15,762 nucleotides of DNA from Betaproteobacteria bacterium (GCA_009693435.1 SHXF01000099.1:1-15762); one strand, 5' to 3'; positions 6,132-12,433 are shown, counted from the first letter of the stretch. Made by a program: numbers and translations. Notes: a model not told the origin generated them from the letters alone.

Positions 6132-6345
6132 CTAGGAAACATCTAGGCCTCGAATACCTTGGGGTGTTGATAATCCTGCTAGGTACGCAGCAATATCAGC
6201 AACGGCTTTTCTGCTGATTGCAGCCTTAAAGTCAATCCACGAATCGCCCGACAAGATCATAATCTTTTTCCGTGACTTATCAATTTCGAGTTTGAGAAGG
6301 TCACCTCGGGGGAAAAAAATCGAGCGCGGGTGGCTTGCTAGTCAT
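6132..6345 (-). pseudogene. Small hypothetical gene with an apparent frameshift in a homopolymer run
   Basis: ATG at 6345 overlaps the preceding gene's TGA as ATGA, typical of an operon. It encodes MTSKPPALDFF, then meets a run of seven T and five C (minus strand; A7 at 6313-6319 and G5 at 6308-6312) and stops at a TGA three codons later. A one-base shift at the run restores PRGDLLKLEIDKSRKKIMIL, then SGDSWIDFKAAISRKAVADIAAYLAGL and a normal TAG at 6134-6132. The restored product would be about 70 residues with a beta-strand-like first half and a helical end. The span is 214 bases, one more than a multiple of three, consistent with one inserted base. A sequencing error, true decay, or +1 slippage at CCC-C are the alternatives. 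Function unknown. Confidence 0.6.
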
Positions 6346-6754
6346 TTCGCGATTCCAATTCCAAGTTGCTTAGTTCTGACGCCCGATGCCGTATTCTTGG
6401 CGTCTTCTAGGTTGTTAGCGCTGATCATCACCGCCCCAACGCCACAACCCAAAACAAGTAGCACGGCCGTCATGAATATGCTCGTGTCGATTGGCGTGGA
6501 CTTGATCGCATTGTAAAAGGGGCCGCTGCTAAGCGCGAGAGCCCCTCCGATCGCGGCGAGCGTGACAACGCCACCTTGAACAGCCCCCGCAATTGATTCT
6601 GCACCAGTACGCAATAGGCTATGTAGTAGATACCTTTTGTAGTGAAGAAAAAGTCCCCAATTCCGATATTGGATGGAGAAAAAACGTAATGAACATTCTC
6701 AACGGAGAAAAAGCCATGCTCATCCTTGTCGCTAGCGTCCTGATTCGGCGTCAT
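6342..6754 (-). pseudogene. Two-helix membrane protein gene, apparently split by a -1 frameshift
   Basis: From ATG 6754 the minus strand reads MTPNQDASDKDEHGFFSVEN, then VHYVFSPSNIGIGDFFFTTKGIYYIAY, up to about 6620. Continuing in that frame gives Arg/Ser-rich residues. The neighbouring frame gives RTGAESIAGAVQGGVVTLAA, IGGALALSS, a second hydrophobic segment MTAVLLVLGCGVGAVMI, and ends IGIAK with TGA at 6344-6342. Joining them needs one added base near 6615-6625 (for example TAT TTG CGT in place of TATTGCGT). The joined protein of about 137 residues would have a soluble beta-like N-terminal part and two membrane segments. Its TGA overlaps the next ATG. I do not recognise a family. The second half alone could start at TTG 6614, but that start has no support. 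Confidence 0.55.
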
Positions 6755-6784
6755 GACGTAACTCTCTATCTAATCAGATCGATG

Positions 6785-6813
6785 ACTATATATCGTGGTA
6801 TTTGCTCCGTAAA
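6785..6813 (-). promoter_or_regulatory. Possible sigma-70 promoter for the small membrane-gene operon
   Basis: On the minus strand TTTACG (6813-6808) and TATAGT (6790-6785) are separated by exactly 17 bases and lie about 30 bases upstream of the ATG at 6754. Direction and distance fit the three minus-strand genes that follow. The surrounding 6755-7015 interval has no supported gene. Confidence 0.4.
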
Positions 6814-7015
6814 GCCCCACGTGCTCCGTGATGACCACCCCCGCTGCTTGATCGGCTGCCGCACCACTGCCATATCGTGGAAACAGGAAGAAGTAATATC
6901 GGTTTCATCACAGCAGCGCGACGACGAAAGCACGTATCGGGGGCGGTAAGTGGAATAACTCCCGACCGCGCAAATACAATCCTGGCACATATGCATACCC
7001 CATAATGGTGATGGC

Positions 7016-7264
7016 ATGAAGAAAGTTCCGATGTCCGAGACGAAGACGCGCTTGTCGAAACGTGTCGATCAAGCTGATGCCGGCAGGGAAACCGTTGTTA
7101 CCCGAAGGAGACGAGCCATTGCGCGACGCATACCGGAGCGTTCAGAACTCGGACAGGAAGTAGATCGCGACGCGATCATGAATGAAATCGAGATCTTCGC
7201 AAAAACCATCAAAGCGAAGGATGACTTCAATGTCCGAGAGTTAATCGAGGACGGACAAAAATAG
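7016..7264 (+). CDS. Orphan Phd/YefM-type antitoxin
   Basis: An 82-residue protein. MKKVPMSETKTRLSKRVDQA followed by DAGRETVVTRRRRAIARRIP is the Phd/YefM N-terminal DNA-binding fold, normally xxSEAKxxLxxLxxxVxxGEEVxITRxGxPVARLxP. The C-terminal tail MNEIEIFAKTIKAKDDFNVR, then ELIEDG, is the kind of extended acidic/hydrophobic segment that wraps around a VapC- or Doc-like toxin. The glycine usually found after TR-x is arginine here (TRRRR), so the fold or DNA binding may be altered. No toxin gene follows: the next gene is convergent and belongs to another family. It is therefore an orphan antitoxin, either a solitary regulator or a remnant. It is the only convincing plus-strand gene in this half of the window. 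Confidence 0.8.
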   Translation: MKKVPMSETKTRLSKRVDQADAGRETVVTRRRRAIARRIPERSELGQEVDRDAIMNEIEIFAKTIKAKDDFNVRELIEDGQK

Positions 7265-7288
7265 TGACCCCCTCCACCGATAACTCTA

Positions 7289-7305
7289 TGCTCATTGTTT
7301 GAGCA
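7289..7305. terminator. Short hairpin between convergent genes
   Basis: TGCTCA (7289-7294) and TGAGCA (7300-7305) form a 6-bp stem with a 5-base loop between the ends of the antitoxin gene and the PIN-like gene. Neither strand has a clear U-tract, so terminator activity is uncertain. Confidence 0.3.
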
Positions 7306-7317
7306 CTCAAAAGTACT

Positions 7318-8196
7318 TTAGGCGGCCATTCGTTCTAAGTACTGAATGAATTGTTCCGTTGTCAAAAACCGTTTCCCTTTGGGTTTCCATAACTCATCAA
7401 ACGCATCCTTCATGAAACGGGCATCGTTACTCACTAGGACATCTGACCTATTGAGGCAACAGAGCAACTGGATGTCGATCTGGGAATTTGGGTCAATCGG
7501 CTTGTTTTGCTCAGCCCCGGCATACCAGGATGAAAACGCCATTCCCTCAACGAAGCTCGTGAAGAATGGAAACCTGTGTTTGTCGCGCAACCATGTGCGA
7601 AAGATTCGGTTCTTGTCCCTATGCTGAATAAACCTAGATATGAGACTCATTCCGAAGTCGGGCATGACTCGATCAATGAAATGTCTAGCAGGAGGTGCGA
7701 TTCTTTTGCTCGAAGGTATTTTCCTTGCTTCAGCCGCGACGGCGTTCCGGATCTCGACATAAAGCAGTCGTTGCCTTTCTTGCTTTTCCCTCTCTGCATC
7801 TTTGTCTGGCAGCGCCGCATAAAATCCTGGCCATTCGGATTGACTTTCAACTCCGACCAAGATTCGCTTTTCGGCATCGCTTCTAACTCATTCCTTTTCA
7901 AACGCATTTCCCTGTGGACCCACGTTTTGCACCAACTCTAAATGCCACAGGTGTCTATCCGGCATCAACCAGCGGCCGTTGCAGATATTGATAATGAATG
8001 GAAATTGGTCTCGGAACTTCTGCCGGTTCTTCTCCCTTTCATACAGAGAAAGTGTCTCTTCAAGAAATACGGGGGCATGATGAACGAGAACGCTGCCCCG
8101 TTTGGTCAGGGAAATGAGAGGACTTCTCTCGAGTGCATCGAATCGTGTTCCGTGGAAAGCGGATCGATCAAATATGACAGTGCAGGTAGGCTTCAC
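7318..8196 (-). pseudogene. PIN-like nuclease gene interrupted by one in-frame TGA
   Basis: One continuous frame of 293 codons runs from GTG 8196 to TAA at 7318, broken only by TGA at 7890-7888 (codon 103). The first part begins MKPTCTVIFDRSAFHGTRFD, with D10 on the first strand and E46/E47 in VFLEETLSLYE. The second part holds SQIDIQLLCCLNRSDVLVSNDARFM, with acidic residues near positions 241 and 258. This acidic layout (D, E, D, D) with LxVSNDxxF fits the PIN nuclease fold, although overall length and sequence are not those of VapC. The stop could derive from CGA or TGG by one change (context FEKE-stop-VRSDAEKR). Both halves remain well preserved, so the mutation is recent, or is an error. 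A short C-terminal protein could restart at TTG 7860. It starts nine bases after the hicB stop, as third gene of the hicA-hicB operon. Confidence 0.7.
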
Positions 8197-8205
8197 TTGG
8201 CCAGC

Positions 8206-8565
8206 TTAGGCGCGCCGCTCTTTGCGACCAAGGCCCTCGGCGATAAACGTCAAGACCAGCGTATTGAGCGATACGCCCTCCGCCTTTGCGCGCGTGGCCA
8301 GGCGCGCGTGAACCGTCTTTGGAACGCGAGCGACAAACTTACCCGAGGCGACACCGCCGCTGTTCGGCGCTGGAATTGGCAAGTCCTTTGCCTTGAGTGC
8401 CGCGATAGTGGATTTCAATGCGTCCTTCCCGTTTCTTAGCGCCTCTTCAACGGATTCACCGTCGGAAAGGCAATCCGAAAAATCAGGATATGAAATGAGA
8501 AAGCCACCCCCTTCCGCAGGCGAAAGCGGGCGAATCTCGAACGGATAGTCAATACGTTTGGCCAT
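8206..8565 (-). CDS. hicB: HicB-family antitoxin
   Basis: A 119-residue protein with the partial RNase-H-like HicB fold at its N-terminus (PFEIRPLSPAEGGGFLISYP, then DFSDCLSDGESVEEALRNGKDAL). At the C-terminus is a ribbon-helix-helix segment with a basic strand (GKFVARVPKTVHARLATRAK, then AEGVSLNTLVLTFIAEGLG). The first domain binds the HicA toxin and the second binds the operon's operator for autorepression. ATG 8565 follows the hicA TGA by three bases. The whole protein looks intact. Confidence 0.93.
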   Translation of the reverse strand: MAKRIDYPFEIRPLSPAEGGGFLISYPDFSDCLSDGESVEEALRNGKDALKSTIAALKAKDLPIPAPNSGGVASGKFVARVPKTVHARLATRAKAEGVSLNTLVLTFIAEGLGRKERRA

Positions 8566-8568
8566 GCT

Positions 8569-8796
8569 TCAGGCTCCCTCAACGAGTTCCAGAAATTTCT
8601 TGATGTAAATCGGCTTGATAGGCCTGCTCGCTGGCACGGACAGCGTCTTCCCGTCATCGCGAACAAAGACGCAGTGACTCGTACCTTCATGCCGACAGTC
8701 GATGCCGTTCTGACGTGCCACTGTCTGAAGCTGCGCGAGCTTCCAATCGAAGGGATTGTTGCGCATGGCCTGTAGCAGCTTTGCGGCCGTATTCAT
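8569..8796 (-). CDS. hicA: HicA-family mRNA interferase toxin
   Basis: A 75-residue double-stranded-RNA-binding-fold toxin: MNTAAKLLQAMRNNPFDWKL, then AQLQTVARQNGIDCRHEGTSHCVFVRDDG, then LSVPASRPIKPIYIKKFLELVEG. H41 in GTSHCVF is the catalytic histidine of the family, and PIKPIYIKKFL is the typical end. HicA cleaves mRNA and is neutralised by HicB. The frame opens further upstream, but MNTAAKLL is the usual start. A promoter-like pair ends only seven bases upstream, so the transcript may be nearly leaderless. No Shine-Dalgarno sequence is visible. The gene appears intact and is first in the operon hicA-hicB-PIN-like. Confidence 0.92.
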   Translation of the reverse strand: MNTAAKLLQAMRNNPFDWKLAQLQTVARQNGIDCRHEGTSHCVFVRDDGKTLSVPASRPIKPIYIKKFLELVEGA

Positions 8797-8803
8797 TTCG
8801 CGG

Positions 8804-8839
8804 ATGATACTGCGGGTAACATCACCTCGCAATCGAGGT
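8804..8839 (-). promoter_or_regulatory. hicAB promoter with an overlapping palindromic operator candidate
   Basis: On the minus strand TTGCGA (8832-8827) and TATCAT (8809-8804) are separated by 17 bases. The palindrome ACCTCG-CAAT-CGAGGT (8824-8839) covers the -35 box, a natural position for HicB autorepression. The -10 box ends seven bases before the hicA ATG, so transcription would begin at or next to the start codon. Confidence 0.55.
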
Positions 8840-8910
8840 ATGTGAAACGGTCTCTGACCGCGGCGAAGCGAGCCTAAGAATTCCAATTCGCGATTCCTGG
8901 AATACCGCCC

Positions 8911-9894
8911 CTACCACCCCCTCCCCCTGAGAAACCCGACAGTCCTCTCCACCACCTCGTCCAGTTTCTCCCGATTCCCCCCCGCCGACGCGCCGCGTCC
9001 GCGCCAGCCGAACACGCCGGCGCACTTTCTCCAGAGCTGGCGCGGCGAGAATTTCTCGCCTTGCTCTGCTTCTATCTGACTGCTCTGCCCCGTGACTTCC
9101 CGGGTCGCGTAGTAGTAATCGTTCTCTACAGGACAGGGAAACTTGATTGCGCCGGAAACGTGAACGCCGCCGGAAGTGCTGAAGCTGTGGTTCGCGCCCG
9201 CCATGATGTGCATGGCCGCATCCTCGCCGGCACGCTGCAACTGCGCGATCCGCCGCTCGCAGGGCGATGGCAGGGTCCAGTCGTCCTTTTCGCCGCTGAT
9301 GATCAGGAGCGGGCCATTCAGCTTGTCGCTTCTGAAGGTGGGCTGACACGACGGCGACAGCGCCACGTACGCATCTAGCCGCAGGCGCGGCTGATGCATG
9401 TATCCCTGAAATTCCGAGAACGCCGCCATGTAGGCGAGTATCCCGCCGCGGGAATGACCCGCCAATGCGATCTTCGACTTCGAAAAACGACGATCCTCCC
9501 GCAGCACCGTCAGCAACGACTGCAGATCGGCGAACTGTTCTTCGTAGCTGACGCGTTCCTGATTAGTGACCGTATCCGAAATGCCGCGCGCGCTGTAGGT
9601 GTTCAGGGCGACTGCGCCGATGCCGCTGGCGACACTGCGGCGCACCAGCGCCTGCATGACCGCGTCATCCGCTCCCGACGACGAATTGATCACGATCAGC
9701 AAGCTCACGCCGGGGCCGGCATTCCCCGGCAGCAGCAGCGTGACCGGCACGATCGCTTCTTTTACCCCGGCGGCTGTTTCGCTGCGTGACTGCAGTGCAA
9801 TGCGCTCGGCGAAGGCCAGGGACTGACCCGCGAGCAGCAGCGCGCAGAGACTTGAGACGATGCGGAAACCAAGGCCTGACGCCAGGCAATCCAC
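8911..9894 (-). CDS. Exported alpha/beta hydrolase (dienelactone hydrolase-like)
   Basis: A 327-residue serine hydrolase starting at GTG 9894. The N-terminus (GFRIVSSLCALLLAGQSLAF, then A) is a signal peptide with probable cleavage after AFA. The nucleophile elbow is GHSRGG (S148). The likely acid is D204 or D205 in SGEKDDWTLP, and the histidine is H236 in AGANHSFST. An early strand SLLIVINSSSGADD with the oxyanion region, and the DLQSLLTVLREDRRFSKSKI helix before the nucleophile, fit the dienelactone hydrolase/acetyl-xylan-esterase-like superfamily. The substrate is unknown. The C-terminus is basic and ends FLRGRGW. The GTG begins at the base right after the TAG of the collar-domain gene, with no Shine-Dalgarno sequence, so translation probably depends on ribosomes finishing that gene. 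Confidence 0.88.
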   Translation of the reverse strand: MDCLASGLGFRIVSSLCALLLAGQSLAFAERIALQSRSETAAGVKEAIVPVTLLLPGNAGPGVSLLIVINSSSGADDAVMQALVRRSVASGIGAVALNTYSARGISDTVTNQERVSYEEQFADLQSLLTVLREDRRFSKSKIALAGHSRGGILAYMAAFSEFQGYMHQPRLRLDAYVALSPSCQPTFRSDKLNGPLLIISGEKDDWTLPSPCERRIAQLQRAGEDAAMHIMAGANHSFSTSGGVHVSGAIKFPCPVENDYYYATREVTGQSSQIEAEQGEKFSPRQLWRKCAGVFGWRGRGASAGGNREKLDEVVERTVGFLRGRGW

Positions 9895-11400
9895 CTAGAA
9901 CTTGATGATCCAATTGACGGCCACATTCATCGGTCGCGTTTCCGTGCCGCCGGCGATGCTGGTCTGCAGGGGTGTGGTGAATCCCCTGGCGGTGCCGACC
10001 CAGGCCTTGTCCAGTCCCGCGCCCTCCACGACGAATCGTCCGCCGCCCGCGGGCGTGTGCACATGCTGCTTGAAGTTGTCCCGTTGCGCCGTGCCCAGTC
10101 CTTCGTTCCGGTTGATCCGGTCCAGGTCCCGCCCGGCGCCGAGGTCCGCACCCCTCAGGAACCGGCCGCGAAAATCCGGGACGTTGAACGTTGCAAGGCC
10201 GTCACCCGAACCGAAGGTGGTGGCGATGACGGCAAACAGCGCGGCATAGTCCTCGCGCGAACGGTTGGCGCCGTCGCACAGCAACCAGCCCTCCGGCGCC
10301 ACATGCGCGCCGAAGGCAACAACCGTGCCGGGCGGAACGCCCTCGGGGATGGACTCGGCCGGAGCGGGCGGCAGCGCCGCTACCGCAGCCTGCACGGCTT
10401 GCAACACCGCTGCGTTGATGGTCTTCTCTACCGAGGCATCTACCGATTTCTCGATCGATGCTTTCACCGCTTGCATCACCGATGAGTGCACGGTTTTCTC
10501 GAGCGCTGCGTTCACGGCTTTGCTTACCGATGCGTCTACGGTTTTCCCCAGCGCTGCTTCTACGGCTTTCCCTACCGACGCGTCTGCGGCTTTCCCAGCC
10601 GATGCTTCTACGGCTTTCTCCACCGAGACGCCTACGACTTTCTTTGCCGCTGCGTCCACGGCTTTCTTTACCGAGGCATCGACGGTTTTCCCTATCGATG
10701 ATTCCACGGCCTGCGCTACCGCTGCGTCCACGGCTTTCTCTATCGAGGCATCGACGGCTCTCACTACCGCTGCCTCCACGGTCTTCTCGATCGACGCGTC
10801 TACGGCTTTCCCTACCGATGCTTCCACAGCTTTTTTTACCGAAGCATCGACGGTTTTTTCCACGGATGCTTCCACGGCTCGCACTACCGAGGCTTCCACG
10901 GTCTTCTCTAACGCTGCTTCCACAGCCTTCTCCACCAAGGCTATCGTCGATGGAATCAGTGCAGGCGACACCCTCAACGGGGAAGGCGGTACGGCTGCAG
11001 CCGGCGCGGCAAGGTTCGTTACAACCGCTGCGTCTTCAACTTTCTCGACGGGGCGAACCGGCGCACCCCGTGCCACTTTGGCGGATTGTTCCTTTGTGGA
11101 TGCCCTCTGCGCGGGCGTCTTTGCCGCGGGTGTCATTGCCGCGGGTGTCTTTGCCGCGGGTGTCATTGCCGCGGGCGCCTTTGCCGCGGGCGCCTTTGCC
11201 GTGGGCGCCTTTGCCGCGGGCGCCTTTGTCGCGGGCGTCTTTGCCGCGGGTGTCTTTGCCGCGGGCTTCTTTGCCGCGGGCGCCTTTGCTGAGGATTCCT
11301 TTCCCGCTGGCTTTTTTGCTGCCGGCTTCTTTGCCACAGGCTTCTTCTTCGCGGCAGTCGGACCAGCCGGCTTGGTTATTTTGGGTTTTGTGGTAGCCAT
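9895..11400 (-). CDS. Composite protein: histone-H1-like tail, octapeptide repeats, phage tail-collar domain
   Basis: A 501-residue protein from ATG 11400 (MATTKPKITKPAGPTAAKKK). Residues 1-36 are Lys/Pro/Ala-rich. Residues 37-96 are 12 tandem pentapeptides of the AAK(T/A)P type, like bacterial histone H1-like tails. A linker runs from 97 to 155. Residues 156-339 are 23 tandem octapeptides with the consensus V-E-K-A-V-E/D-A-S. Residues about 350-501 are a phage tail-collar domain: GTVVAFGAHVAPEGWLLCDG, then FGSGDGLATFNVPDFRGRFLRG, ending ETRPMNVAVNWIIKF. Collar domains occur at the tips of phage tail fibres and in bacterial surface or secreted proteins. There is no signal peptide and there are no other phage genes nearby. 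An in-frame ATG at 11469 would add 23 residues; I prefer 11400, which has GAG six to seven bases upstream. It is followed without a gap by a secreted hydrolase. Confidence 0.85.
   Translation of the reverse strand: MATTKPKITKPAGPTAAKKKPVAKKPAAKKPAGKESSAKAPAAKKPAAKTPAAKTPATKAPAAKAPTAKAPAAKAPAAMTPAAKTPAAMTPAAKTPAQRASTKEQSAKVARGAPVRPVEKVEDAAVVTNLAAPAAAVPPSPLRVSPALIPSTIALVEKAVEAALEKTVEASVVRAVEASVEKTVDASVKKAVEASVGKAVDASIEKTVEAAVVRAVDASIEKAVDAAVAQAVESSIGKTVDASVKKAVDAAAKKVVGVSVEKAVEASAGKAADASVGKAVEAALGKTVDASVSKAVNAALEKTVHSSVMQAVKASIEKSVDASVEKTINAAVLQAVQAAVAALPPAPAESIPEGVPPGTVVAFGAHVAPEGWLLCDGANRSREDYAALFAVIATTFGSGDGLATFNVPDFRGRFLRGADLGAGRDLDRINRNEGLGTAQRDNFKQHVHTPAGGGRFVVEGAGLDKAWVGTARGFTTPLQTSIAGGTETRPMNVAVNWIIKF
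10384..10935 (-). repeat. Tandem array of 23 imperfect 24-bp units encoding octapeptides
   Basis: Every 24 bases encode V-x-(K/R)-(A/T)-V-(D/E)-A-(S/A). No insertion or deletion breaks the register over 552 bases, although the units differ in sequence. Such constancy implies selection for the protein repeat rather than recent copying. Hydrophobic Val recurs at positions 1 and 5 of each unit. Confidence 0.9.
11113..11292 (-). repeat. Tandem array of 12 imperfect 15-bp units encoding AAK(T/A)P pentapeptides
   Basis: The plus strand shows repeated GCGGGCGCCTTTGCC-like units. They encode the Lys/Ala/Pro-rich H1-like tail of the collar protein. Units are more alike than those of the octad array, so slippage-driven length variation is likely. 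Confidence 0.85.
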
Positions 11401-11458
11401 GGGTGATCTCATGTAGGTTGCAAGGCGACTCGAGGTGACTCGGCGGATCTCATGCCGA

Positions 11459-11553
11459 TTGATCCGCATGGCATGTATCGATCAAGGCGCGCCACGCGTG
11501 CCGAAGAACATCCGCGATTCGAATCATAACCGACTGAAATCATAACCGGCTGA
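11459..11553. promoter_or_regulatory. Upstream region of the collar-protein gene: inverted repeat and 16-bp tandem duplication
   Basis: TTGATC (11459-11464) is inverted as GATCAA (11480-11485) around a GCATGGCATG-rich centre. Further upstream the unit AATCATAACCG(A/G)CTGA is repeated at 11522-11537 and 11538-11553. Both lie in the gap before the collar gene and could be regulator sites. No clear -35/-10 pair was found. Confidence 0.3.
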
Positions 11554-11588
11554 AACAATCTGTTCCAACACTGCCTCGGGACGCTGAC

Positions 11589-11891
11589 TCAGGACTTCTC
11601 CAGCACAAGCCAGACGGACTCCCGCGAACCGACCAGCAGCACCGCGGCTTCATCCAGTACTTTATCCCTGCCGGTGCGACGATACTCGGCGACCAAGAGC
11701 GCAACCTTGTGCCCGGCGAGCGCCTCGGGAATCGGCAACACGTAGCCATGGGAATTTTCCAGCACCACCTCCTTGAGTTGCTGCCATTCATCGCGGCTGA
11801 GCCCAAGCTGTTGCAGATGGCTATCGAAGGATAGCGCTGCACCGCCAGGCGGCCCGGCATCCTGCCCGGAGTCCGGCAATCGCCGCTTCAC
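11589..11891 (-). CDS. Hypothetical protein, 100 aa, translationally coupled to the SRPBCC gene
   Basis: GTG at 11891 overlaps the TGA of the SRPBCC gene as GTGA. The product has a Pro/Gly-rich first 20 residues, then a helical-looking and beta-looking region: LSFDSHLQQLGLSRDEWQQL, then KEVVLENSHGYVLPIPEALAGHKVALLVAEYR, and ends SVWLVLEKS. The frame continues open upstream inside the SRPBCC gene, but that part is antisense-like and is rejected. I do not recognise the family. The overlap suggests that it works with, or is made in fixed ratio to, the SRPBCC protein. An internal start is possible because the first 20 residues are low in complexity. Confidence 0.6.
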   Translation of the reverse strand: MKRRLPDSGQDAGPPGGAALSFDSHLQQLGLSRDEWQQLKEVVLENSHGYVLPIPEALAGHKVALLVAEYRRTGRDKVLDEAAVLLVGSRESVWLVLEKS

Positions 11892-12433
11892 GCCTTGCCG
11901 CCCGCCTGTTTCTCGGCCACGGTCTTCAGATTGGCAAGTCCGGATTCGAAGTCCTTGCCGACCATGCGGTCCATGTTCACGAACACGTGCATGATCTTGC
12001 CGAAGAAAGGCGTGGGACCCTGCATTGCCCAGGTCACGCTGGTCGCGTCGCCTTGCGGCTGCAGCGTGAACTCGACCGTGTTGTGGGCTTCGAACGGTTT
12101 CAGGAAGTCGAGCTTGATGGTGACCGCCGAAGGCAGGCTGGCCTGCGTGATTTCCATGCGCCCCTGGCCGACGTTCCGGTTGCCCTGCCATTCGTACACG
12201 GCGCCCTTGCCGCTCGCTACCGTGCCGTAGCTTCTCGCCATCGCAGGATCCTTGTTCTCCCAGGGCGACCAGGCCACCCAACTGCGGAAATCGTTGATGA
12301 GCGCGAAAATCGTCTCGGACGGCGCGCCGATGCTGGTGGTCCGCTGCAGGCGAAACACGTCGGGCTTGGTCGCGGCAACCCCGAGCACACCGGCGATTAG
12401 TACGACGATGATGATTACGGTGATCTCGAACAT
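11888..12433 (-). CDS. SRPBCC (START-like / polyketide cyclase-type) protein with an N-terminal membrane anchor
   Basis: A 181-residue protein. Residues 4-20 (ITVIIIVVLIAGVLGVA) form a single membrane anchor or uncleaved signal. The rest is a helix-grip fold: FRLQRTTSIGAPSETIFALI, then NDFRSWVAWSPWENKDPAM, VYEWQGNRNVGQGRMEITQA, and the long C-terminal helix IMHVFVNMDRMVGKDFESGL, then ANLK. The F-R-x-W-x-x-W-S-P-W motif is characteristic of this SRPBCC subgroup. Members bind hydrophobic ligands; no enzymatic role can be assigned. GAAGGG at 12447-12442 is eight bases from the ATG. It forms a two-gene unit with the 100-aa protein. Confidence 0.88.
   Translation of the reverse strand: MFEITVIIIVVLIAGVLGVAATKPDVFRLQRTTSIGAPSETIFALINDFRSWVAWSPWENKDPAMARSYGTVASGKGAVYEWQGNRNVGQGRMEITQASLPSAVTIKLDFLKPFEAHNTVEFTLQPQGDATSVTWAMQGPTPFFGKIMHVFVNMDRMVGKDFESGLANLKTVAEKQAGGKA

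Noticed and set aside
6766..7017. Cys-rich 83-codon minus-strand frame upstream of the small membrane genes
   Set aside because: No ribosome binding site or recognisable pattern, and it covers the likely promoter region of the operon.
148..8196. Stop-codon reassignment, suggested by in-frame TAG in hepT and TGA in the PIN-like gene
   Set aside because: Other genes here end naturally at TAG (Bug gene, collar gene) and TGA (mntA, SRPBCC, DUF2306), and the two internal stops are different codons.
10384..11292. CRISPR-like or satellite array, suggested by regular 24- and 15-bp units
   Set aside because: There are no spacers; units are contiguous, in frame and vary mostly at synonymous or conservative positions, so they are protein-coding repeats.
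10265..11416. 383-codon plus-strand frame opposite the collar protein
   Set aside because: Its repeats (TDASTAF, AAGVFAAG) are the complement of the octad and pentad arrays, and it has no start signal. The collar domain fixes the minus strand as coding.
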